In this document: in pieces, positions 1 to 6,289 of the stretch | Layout: every line of letters starts with the position of its first letter | Position numbering within the stretch: the stretch's first letter is position 1 | NCBI GenBank assembly: GCA_025455205.1 | Contig: JALOMZ010000122.1 | Span: 1 to 6,289, forward strand | Length of the DNA: 6,289 nt | DNA from: Chitinophagaceae bacterium | GTDB taxonomy: Bacteria; Bacteroidota; Bacteroidia; Chitinophagales; Chitinophagaceae | Direction of reading: 5' to 3' | Notes under the pieces: generated by a model | Database searches by the model: none | Seen by the model: only the letters and a program-made list of their open reading frames with translations | Told to the model about the DNA's origin: nothing | Program-made: the position numbers and the translations under genes

Positions 1-978
<978 letters not shown>

Positions 979-1004
979 GATTCGTAAAGAACCCCCGACT
1001 GATT

Positions 1005-1093
1005 TAACCACGGAGGGAAGGGAGGCAGGCACAGAGGAACAGGAGCCGTGTGCTCTGTGACACTCTGTGTGTACTCTGTAGCCTCTGTGGTTA
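1005..1093. repeat. CTCTGTG-rich imperfect inverted repeat in the spacer
   Basis: Outer arms 1005-1016 (TAACCACGGAGG) and 1082-1093 (CCTCTGTGGTTA) are complementary over 12 bases with one G-T wobble. Inside, CTCTGT recurs at 1053, 1063, 1074 and 1083, roughly every ten bases, and its complement CACAGAG lies at 1030-1036, able to pair with 1053-1059 or 1063-1069. This resembles the ACCACAGAGG/CTCTGTGGTT type of interspersed intergenic repeat that I recall from many environmental bacterial genomes. There is no coding potential and no T-run, so a simple intrinsic terminator is not supported. It may still fold in RNA between the glycosidase and kinase genes. Confidence 0.7.
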
Positions 1094-1120
1094 CCTTTCG
1101 AAAGCATCCACTTAGTGCAC

Positions 1121-2137
1121 ATGTCCACACAAAAAGAAATTTGTTCAGCTTTTGGCATCAGCCTCCGCGAGGCGCAGCCCATCACTGAAGGATTGATCAA
1201 TCAAACCTTCAAGATCACGGATGCATCGGGGAAGCATTACCTGCTGCAGCAGATCAACACAGCTGTATTCAAACACCCGCAGCAGGTGCAGGAAAATTTT
1301 GTGGCCTTGCACCGCGTGCTGCAGCTGCGCTATACCATGCCGGCACTTATTCCTACGGCAGAGAACCAACTGTACCTGTCGCACGAAGGCCAGAGCTGGC
1401 GCTGTTTCACGTTCATGGAAAACAGCTTCACGCCTTCCGGTACGGTAAGCGAAGACCTAGCCTATACCACTGCCCGCTGCTTTGGCGATTACACCAAATG
1501 GCTGAGCGAAGCCAACCCAACGCTGCATACCATCCTGCCCCGTTTTCATGATCTGGGCTTCCGGGCACAGCAACTGGTGCAGGCACGTGAGCAGGCCAAC
1601 GCCTCCCGCCTCAAAATGGCGGCACCCTGGCTCAGCCGGCTGGATGCATTCAACCACCTGCTGAAGCACTACGACTATTGGACCAGCCATCAGGATTACT
1701 ATCCGCCCCGCATCCTGCACCACGATGCCAAGCCCAGCAACATCCTCTTTCACAGCCAGACCCAAAAGATATTGTGCCCCATCGACCTGGACACCACCCA
1801 GTCTGGTCTCTTTTTCAGCGATCTGGGGGATATGATCCGCAGCATGGTGCCCAGCCTGGATGAAAACAATACGCAGTTTGCCGATATCGAGGCCCGTGCC
1901 TCTTTCCTGCAGGCCCTTACCGAAGGATATATGGATGCCACCCACCAGCTCTGGACGCGGCAAGAACGCGAAGCCCTGCCGTTGAGCGGCCAGGTGCTGC
2001 TGTACATGCAGGCCATCCGCTTTTTGGCCGATTACCTCAACAACGACACCTACTACCAAACCCGCTACGAACAGCATAACCTCGACCGGGCCATTAACCA
2101 GATTACGGTGCTGGAACAGCTGGAAAGGATTACATAA
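1121..2137 (+). CDS. APH-fold sugar kinase, N-acetylhexosamine kinase-like
   Basis: This 338-residue cytoplasmic protein has the phosphotransferase (APH/choline kinase, PF01636-type) signature. His200-x-Asp202-xxxx-Asn207 (HHDAKPSN) is the catalytic loop. Asp222 in IDLDT is the DFG-equivalent metal ligand and is followed by a DLGD segment typical of the fold. The N-terminus (EGLINQTFKI, then YLLQQINTAVF) matches Bacteroidota relatives annotated as N-acetylhexosamine 1-kinases, which transfer phosphate from ATP to C1 of GlcNAc or GalNAc. The upstream GH109-like gene fits that role, but the exact substrate is inferred. Other possibilities are a choline, homoserine or hydroxylated small-molecule kinase. 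I chose ATG 1121 over GTG 1115, two codons earlier, because ATG is the stronger codon; no Shine-Dalgarno sequence helps. TACCTTTC (1092-1099) is a weak -7-like box. The stop is 34 bases before the next start. Confidence 0.8.
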   Translation: MSTQKEICSAFGISLREAQPITEGLINQTFKITDASGKHYLLQQINTAVFKHPQQVQENFVALHRVLQLRYTMPALIPTAENQLYLSHEGQSWRCFTFMENSFTPSGTVSEDLAYTTARCFGDYTKWLSEANPTLHTILPRFHDLGFRAQQLVQAREQANASRLKMAAPWLSRLDAFNHLLKHYDYWTSHQDYYPPRILHHDAKPSNILFHSQTQKILCPIDLDTTQSGLFFSDLGDMIRSMVPSLDENNTQFADIEARASFLQALTEGYMDATHQLWTRQEREALPLSGQVLLYMQAIRFLADYLNNDTYYQTRYEQHNLDRAINQITVLEQLERIT

Positions 2138-2156
2138 AATGCTGTGACGGCATAAA

Positions 2157-2164
2157 TTATTTTG
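2157..2164 (+). promoter_or_regulatory. Possible Bacteroidota -7 box before the lipoprotein gene
   Basis: TTATTTTG matches the Bacteroidota -7 consensus TAnnTTTG at five of six fixed bases and lies in an AT-rich patch in otherwise GC-rich sequence. No good -33 TTTG is found at the usual spacing. The box ends seven bases before ATG 2172, so transcription from it would give almost no leader. Read-through from the kinase gene is equally possible. Confidence 0.2.
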
Positions 2165-2171
2165 TATCAGG

Positions 2172-5100
2172 ATGCCTTTGCCTTGCACGAGTGCGACATT
2201 TAGAATCAGATACCTGTTGGCCGCTGGCATTATGGGTACCATGCTTATGGCTTCCTGCCGGTCTGCAGAAAAGAAGGGACGCTTGTTTGAATTGCGTTCC
2301 TCCGATGCCACCGGCATCAGCTTCACCAACCAGGTCACCGAAAACGAAACCTTCAACATCACCACCTACGAATACCTCTACAACGGCGGGGGCGTGGCTG
2401 CCGGAGATGTGAACAATGATGGCTTGGCAGATATTTACTTCACCGGCAACATGGTGCCCAACAAGCTGTACCTCAACAAGGGCAACCTGCAGTTTGAAGA
2501 CGTGACCACACAGGCGGGCGTGGCCGGCCGAAGCCGCTGGAAGACCGGCGTGAACATGGTGGACATCAATGCCGATGGCCTGCTGGATATCTACGTATGC
2601 TACTCCGGCCCGGGCTCCGATGCCGACCGTGCCAATGAACTGTATATCAACAAAGGCATCCAAAGCGGCATCCCCCGTTTTGAAGAACAGGCCAAAGCTT
2701 ATGGCCTCGATGCCCCGGGTACCTTTACCACCCAGTGTGCCTTCTTTGACATGGACCGCGACGGCGATCTCGATGCCTTCATGGTGAACCATGCCGATAT
2801 GTTCTACAACGTGTTCTACAATACCAGCCAGCTGCGCAGGCTGCGGCACCCGCAATACGGCAACCGGCTCTACCGCAACGACGGCGGTCGTTTCACCGAA
2901 GTGAGCGAGGCTGCCGGCATCAGCGGCAGTGGCATCAACTTCGGACTGGGCGTGGCTATTGATGACTTGAACGGCGACCATTGGCCCGATATCTACGTGA
3001 CCAACGACTACAACGAACAGGACTTCCTCTACCTCAACAACCAGGACGGCAGTTTCCGCGAAGTGCTGAAGCAGAGCATAGGCCATATTTCGCAGTTCAG
3101 CATGGGCGTGGACATGAGCGACCTCAATAACGACGGGCTGAACGATATCGTGAGCCTCGACATGCTGCCCGAAGACAATTACCGGCAAAAACTGCTGAAG
3201 GGCCCCGAAGGATACGATTACTACCAGCTGATGGCGGACAGCGGCTACCACCACCAGAACATGCGCAACATGCTGCAGCTGAACATGGGCAATGACCCAT
3301 CGGGCATGCCGCGCTTCAGCGAGATCGGCCAGCTGGCCGGCATCAGCCACACCGACTGGAGCTGGAGCCCGCTGGCAGCTGACTTTGACAACGACGGGCA
3401 CAAAGACCTGTACGTGACCAATGGCTACCTGCGCGACTTCACCAGCATGGACTTCCTCAAGTTCACTTTTGCCGAGGCCCAGGCTGCCGCGCAGGCAAAG
3501 GGCGATACGCTGTTTGCCTGGAAGGTCATCAAAGACCTCAAAGGAACCCGCATACCCAACTACCTCTTTCACAACAACGGGCGCCTGCAATTCAGCAACC
3601 GTGCGGCCGACTGGGGCCTGGATGTGCCCTCCATCTCCACCGGCGCCGCTTATGCCGACCTCGACAACGATGGCGACCTGGACCTGGTGGTGAACAATAC
3701 CAACGAGGCTGCCATGGTATTCGAAAACCACGCGCAGGCGCGCGCAGAAAATAACTATATTCAATTGAAGCTGACAGGGGATAAGGGAAGCCGGAATGCC
3801 ATTGGCGCCACAGTGCGCATTTGGACCGCCGACAGCCTGCAGCAGCAGACCTTGTTTCCGGCCCGTGGATTCCAGTCGGCCTCGCAGCCCATCCTGCATT
3901 TTGGCCTCGGCCGTCATAGGCAGGTGGATTCCCTGCATGTGTACTGGCCCGATGGCCGCTTCTCGGCGGCCTACCGACTGCCGGCAGATACAGTACTGCA
4001 ACTTTCATATGCTGGCGTGGGCGCCGCTCCAGCCACCCCCGCGCCTTCGGTTGCGCTGTTTGCGGCTGTGGCCGGTGAGGCGGGTATCAACTACTTACAT
4101 AAGCCCGATGGCTTTGTGGATGTGAAGCGCCTGCCGGCCATTCCGCAGCAGGTAAGCCGCCAGGGGCCCTTCATGGCCAGCGCCGATGTGAATGCCGATC
4201 GCCGCGAGGATTTCTTTATTGGTGGCAACGATCAGCAGCCTGCCTGCCTCTACCTACAACAGCCAGATGGCCGCTTTGCCAAAGCGCCCCGGCAACCTTG
4301 GATCCAGAGCCGCGTGCCCGATGGTGGCGTGTGCTTTGTGGATGCCGATGCCGATGGGGATGCAGATCTGTACGTGGCGCGGCATGGACTGCATATGAAT
4401 GAAGGCGATGCTGCTTACCAGCACCAGCTTTATCTCAACGATGGCCGGGGCAATTTCTCGGTGGCGCCGGATGCCTTGCCGGAGCTGCGCGTGAGCAGCA
4501 CCGTGGTGGCCGCCGCCGATTACGACCGCGATGGCCGCATAGACCTGCTGGTGGGCGCCCGCCTGGTGCCCGGCCGCTATCCCGTAGTGCCCACCACCTA
4601 CCTGTTGCGCAATGCCAGTGCAGGCGGTCGGGTGCGCTTTGAATATGCCCGCGAGCAGCAATCGCACCTGCTGCGCCATCCCGGGCTGGTGAGCACCGCG
4701 CTGTGGACCGACCTCAACAAAGACGGCTGGCCCGACCTGCTGCTGGCCGGCGAGTACATGCCCATCACCCTGCTGATGAACCGCAAGGGCCAGCTCACCG
4801 ATGCCACAGCGGATGCGGGCTTTGGCAATAGTAATGGCTGGTGGTGCCGCCTGGCCGCCGCTGACCTTGACGGCGACGGCGATACCGACCTGGTGACGGG
4901 CAATGCAGGCCTCAACCTGCCCATGCGTGCCAGTACGGAGCAGCCCGTGACGCTATACTACAACGATTTCGACCGCAATGGCATCATTGATCCCATGCTT
5001 ACCTACTACATCGGCAACATACAGGCGCCGGCCCTCAGCCTCGACGATGCGGCGGAGCAGACGCCCATGCTGAAGAAAAAATTCCTGCGCTACGAAGCGT

Positions 5101-5540
5101 ATGCCAAAGCCGCCTGGAAAGACCTGTACGATGCCACAGCCATGCAGGGCACCCTGGAGCATAAGGCCGTGGAACTGCAGAGCTGCTGGTGGGAAAACAA
5201 GGGCAATGGCAGCTTCACCCAACACCTGCTGCCACTGGAAGTGCAGTTCAGCATGGTGCAGGCCATCAGCATCGCAGATGTCAATGCCGACGGGCGGCAG
5301 GACCTGCTGCTGGCCGGCAACTGCCATGCCTGGCGCACGCAATGGGGCCGGCAGGATGCATCTTATGGATGGGTGTTGCAAAACACCGGCAAAGGCTTCA
5401 AAGCCCTGTATCCGGCACAAAGCGGCCTCTGGCTCAACGGCGATGTGCGTGACATGCAGCTGCTGAACACAGCGCAGGGCCGTCTGCTGCTGGCTGCTGC
5501 TTATGGTGGCGCCATGCAGGTGCGGCGGCTTCACCAATAG
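2172..5540 (+). CDS. FG-GAP/VCBS repeat lipoprotein with central ASPIC/UnbV domain
   Basis: The 1122-residue product starts with a lipoprotein signal: Arg11 and Arg13, a hydrophobic stretch 14-27, and lipobox L-M-A-S-Cys29, so the mature protein is probably anchored by lipid in the envelope. The ATG at 2172 is kept because it supplies this charged n-region. Fourteen DxDxDGxxD-type calcium loops begin at residues 79, 131, 193, 265, 317, 404 and 496, then 672, 724, 783, 847, 898, 932 and 1036. These belong to FG-GAP/VCBS blades and suggest two beta-propellers. Between them, about 529-612, is an ASPIC/UnbV domain (NAIGATVRI, GFQSASQP, HFGLG, VYWPDG). The architecture is that of large CRTAC1-like Bacteroidota proteins, usually about 1100 residues; their role is undetermined, with adhesion or glycan/protein binding proposed. 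Loop 672 (DVNADRRED) lacks the usual Gly, and loop 932 (DFDRNG) has Asn for the third Asp. No SusC/SusD partner is in view. Confidence 0.9.
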   Translation: MPLPCTSATFRIRYLLAAGIMGTMLMASCRSAEKKGRLFELRSSDATGISFTNQVTENETFNITTYEYLYNGGGVAAGDVNNDGLADIYFTGNMVPNKLYLNKGNLQFEDVTTQAGVAGRSRWKTGVNMVDINADGLLDIYVCYSGPGSDADRANELYINKGIQSGIPRFEEQAKAYGLDAPGTFTTQCAFFDMDRDGDLDAFMVNHADMFYNVFYNTSQLRRLRHPQYGNRLYRNDGGRFTEVSEAAGISGSGINFGLGVAIDDLNGDHWPDIYVTNDYNEQDFLYLNNQDGSFREVLKQSIGHISQFSMGVDMSDLNNDGLNDIVSLDMLPEDNYRQKLLKGPEGYDYYQLMADSGYHHQNMRNMLQLNMGNDPSGMPRFSEIGQLAGISHTDWSWSPLAADFDNDGHKDLYVTNGYLRDFTSMDFLKFTFAEAQAAAQAKGDTLFAWKVIKDLKGTRIPNYLFHNNGRLQFSNRAADWGLDVPSISTGAAYADLDNDGDLDLVVNNTNEAAMVFENHAQARAENNYIQLKLTGDKGSRNAIGATVRIWTADSLQQQTLFPARGFQSASQPILHFGLGRHRQVDSLHVYWPDGRFSAAYRLPADTVLQLSYAGVGAAPATPAPSVALFAAVAGEAGINYLHKPDGFVDVKRLPAIPQQVSRQGPFMASADVNADRREDFFIGGNDQQPACLYLQQPDGRFAKAPRQPWIQSRVPDGGVCFVDADADGDADLYVARHGLHMNEGDAAYQHQLYLNDGRGNFSVAPDALPELRVSSTVVAAADYDRDGRIDLLVGARLVPGRYPVVPTTYLLRNASAGGRVRFEYAREQQSHLLRHPGLVSTALWTDLNKDGWPDLLLAGEYMPITLLMNRKGQLTDATADAGFGNSNGWWCRLAAADLDGDGDTDLVTGNAGLNLPMRASTEQPVTLYYNDFDRNGIIDPMLTYYIGNIQAPALSLDDAAEQTPMLKKKFLRYEAYAKAAWKDLYDATAMQGTLEHKAVELQSCWWENKGNGSFTQHLLPLEVQFSMVQAISIADVNADGRQDLLLAGNCHAWRTQWGRQDASYGWVLQNTGKGFKALYPAQSGLWLNGDVRDMQLLNTAQGRLLLAAAYGGAMQVRRLHQ

Positions 5541-5576
5541 CTTTTGATGATACCGGGCATGCGGGAAAATACTGGC

Positions 5577-5606
5577 TTTCCATTATGCCAGGATCCTTCA
5601 ACTTTG
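5577..5606 (+). promoter_or_regulatory. Candidate Bacteroidota promoter for the DUF3109 gene
   Basis: TTTC at 5577-5580 and CAACTTTG at 5599-5606 are separated by 18 bases. This resembles the Bacteroidota promoter TTTG-N17-20-TAnnTTTG, with one mismatch in each box. The -7 box ends four bases before ATG 5611, so the expected transcript would begin at or very near the start codon. That would make the mRNA leaderless or almost so, in keeping with the missing Shine-Dalgarno sequence. It also implies that the DUF3109 gene can be expressed independently of the upstream lipoprotein gene. Confidence 0.4.
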
Positions 5607-5610
5607 CCGC

Positions 5611-6204
5611 ATGATTGCCATCGACAATAAACTGGTGAGTGATGAACTGGTGGAAGAACAGTTCGTATGCGACCTGGTAAAATGCAAGGGCGGCTGCTGT
5701 GTGGACGGGGATGCCGGCGCGCCTCTGGAGGAAAGCGAAAAAGCCCGCATTGATGAGGTGTTTGAAGCCGTGAAACCCTACCTGCCGGAACGGCATCTGG
5801 CCGAGATTGAAAAGCAGGGACGCTATGTGTACGATGAAGAGTTTGGCTGGGTGACCCCCGCCATCGATGGCGGTATCTGTGTGTATGCCATCACCGACAG
5901 CAAGGGCATTGTGAAATGCGGCATTGAGCAGGCTTACAACGATGGCATGGTGCAGTGGAAGAAGCCCATCAGCTGCCACCTGTTTCCCGTTCGGATCAAG
6001 CAAAGCAAGGACGGAGAGTTGGAATACGTGAACTACGAACCCCGCGAAACGCTCTGCAAGCCGGCCTGCAAACTGGGCCAGAAACTGAAGGTGCCGGTAT
6101 ACCAATTCCTGAAGGAGGCCCTTATCCGCAAATACGGCCAGGAATTCTACGATACCCTGGATGCGGTGGCGCAGGATTATTTTGAAGTGAACAAGGGGCG
6201 CTGA
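5611..6204 (+). CDS. DUF3109 family cysteine-rich protein
   Basis: This 197-residue protein of unknown function matches the DUF3109 family, widespread in Bacteroidota and related to the YkgJ-type CxxxCC proteins thought to bind a metal or Fe-S cluster. Nine cysteines are visible: Cys20, Cys25, Cys29 and Cys30 (CDLVKCKGGCC), Cys90 (GGICVY), Cys103, Cys122 (KPISCHLFPVRI, similar to the RPxxCRxFP segment of YkgJ proteins), Cys149 and Cys153 (CKPAC). There is no signal peptide or membrane segment, so it should be cytoplasmic. The length is as expected for the family and the frame is intact. The ATG at 5611 is the first start and directly precedes the conserved N-terminus. It is 70 bases downstream of the lipoprotein gene and has its own promoter-like sequence, so a shared function is not implied. 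Metal binding is inferred from cysteine spacing only. Confidence 0.85.
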   Translation: MIAIDNKLVSDELVEEQFVCDLVKCKGGCCVDGDAGAPLEESEKARIDEVFEAVKPYLPERHLAEIEKQGRYVYDEEFGWVTPAIDGGICVYAITDSKGIVKCGIEQAYNDGMVQWKKPISCHLFPVRIKQSKDGELEYVNYEPRETLCKPACKLGQKLKVPVYQFLKEALIRKYGQEFYDTLDAVAQDYFEVNKGR

Positions 6205-6205
6205 G

Positions 6206-6226
6206 CCTCGAACCTCAAACCTCAAA
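6206..6226. repeat. Heptanucleotide tandem repeat CCTCAAA
   Basis: Three adjacent 7-base units, CCTCGAA (6206-6212), CCTCAAA (6213-6219) and CCTCAAA (6220-6226), begin right after the DUF3109 stop codon. A degenerate unit CCTGCCA follows, and another CCTCAAA sits at 6247-6253 beyond the palindrome. It is non-coding. I recall similar CCTCAAA runs in Bacteroidota intergenic regions, but that is memory, not a search. Confidence 0.65.
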
Positions 6227-6246
6227 CCTGCCAGCCGGCAGGCAGG
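6227..6246. repeat. 20-base imperfect palindrome, possible hairpin
   Basis: The sequence equals its own reverse complement except for one opposed A-A pair (6233 and 6240): CCTGCC at 6227-6232 pairs with GGCAGG at 6241-6246 around a GCCGGC core. An alternative hairpin pairs 6227-6232 with GGCAGG 6237-6242 over a 4-base AGCC loop. It lies 22 bases after the DUF3109 stop. There is no T-run on either side, so an ordinary intrinsic terminator is not clear; an interspersed palindromic repeat is more likely. Confidence 0.55.
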
Positions 6247-6256
6247 CCTCAAACTG

Positions 6257-6289
6257 CTAATGCAGCGTGTATTCCTGTGGAGTATACCC
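6257..6289 (-). CDS. Possible C-terminus of a convergent gene (partial)
   Basis: On the minus strand the last 33 bases read GYTPQEYTLH followed by TAG (6259-6257). G-x-T-P-x-E-Y resembles the C-terminal end of AraC-family DNA-binding domains, so this could be the end of a convergent transcriptional regulator, with the repeats at 6206-6246 lying between the two genes. Ten residues are far too few for a firm call. The same bases also read on the plus strand as ATG 6260 followed by QRVFLWSIP, which could be the start of a new gene. Confidence 0.25.
   Translation of the reverse strand, partial: GYTPQEYTLH

Noticed and set aside
1030..1069. CACAGAG/CTCTGTG hairpin as an intrinsic terminator of the glycosidase gene
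   Set aside because: The 7-base stem has a 16-base loop and no downstream T-tract; it is better described as part of the interspersed repeat.
1457..2365. 302-codon open frame on the minus strand across the kinase gene
   Set aside because: It is antisense to a kinase with an intact HxDxxxxN motif, crosses the spacer and enters the lipoprotein signal peptide region; it shows no domain of its own.
2157..4001. Long open frame of 614 codons on the minus strand, antisense to the lipoprotein gene
   Set aside because: It is the complement of a GC-rich, Asp/Asn-rich repeat gene whose codon bias suppresses antisense stops. Its translation is low-complexity Val/His/Ala-rich with no recognisable domain, while the plus strand has a lipobox, fourteen calcium loops and an ASPIC/UnbV domain.
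5541..5570. GC-rich CCGGGCATGCGGG stretch after the lipoprotein gene as a terminator
   Set aside because: Only three to four base pairs can form around GCATGC, and no T-run follows, so it does not support an intrinsic terminator.
5434..6252. 272-codon open frame on the minus strand across the DUF3109 gene
   Set aside because: It spans the end of one well-supported gene, an intergenic spacer and all of another, with no family resemblance; the plus-strand DUF3109 match is clear.

Overview
The window carries four plus-strand protein-coding genes (the first cut by the left edge) and short intergenic spacers. It suggests a GC-rich member of the Bacteroidota, most plausibly a Chitinophagaceae-like soil or water bacterium. 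Three things point there: the gene families (a GH109-type Gfo/Idh/MocA protein, a large FG-GAP/ASPIC-UnbV lipoprotein, a DUF3109 protein), the absence of Shine-Dalgarno sequences before the starts, and TAnnTTTG-like boxes close to start codons. The assignment is an inference from family and signal recognition, not from a search.

Layout, left to right. Positions 1-978 hold the C-terminal three quarters of a GH109-like NAD-dependent glycosidase. Positions 979-1120 are a spacer with a CTCTGTG-rich imperfect inverted repeat. Positions 1121-2137 encode a small-molecule kinase of the aminoglycoside-phosphotransferase fold, resembling Bacteroidota N-acetylhexosamine kinases. After 34 bases comes a 1122-residue predicted lipoprotein (2172-5540) with fourteen calcium-loop FG-GAP motifs, seven on each side of a central ASPIC/UnbV domain. 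After a 70-base spacer with a promoter-like sequence comes a nine-cysteine DUF3109 protein (5611-6204). The last 85 bases hold a 7-base tandem repeat, a 20-base imperfect palindrome, and the edge of a further gene whose strand cannot be settled.

The first two genes make functional sense together: a glycosidase releasing a terminal amino sugar such as GalNAc, and a kinase that could phosphorylate it. The lipoprotein could act at the envelope as a binding or adhesion protein, and the short gap suggests it may be co-transcribed with the kinase. The DUF3109 gene looks like an unrelated housekeeping gene with its own promoter. I see no mobile element, CRISPR array, tRNA or rRNA, and no clearly new multi-gene system. 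The most interesting non-coding structures are the two intergenic repeat elements.
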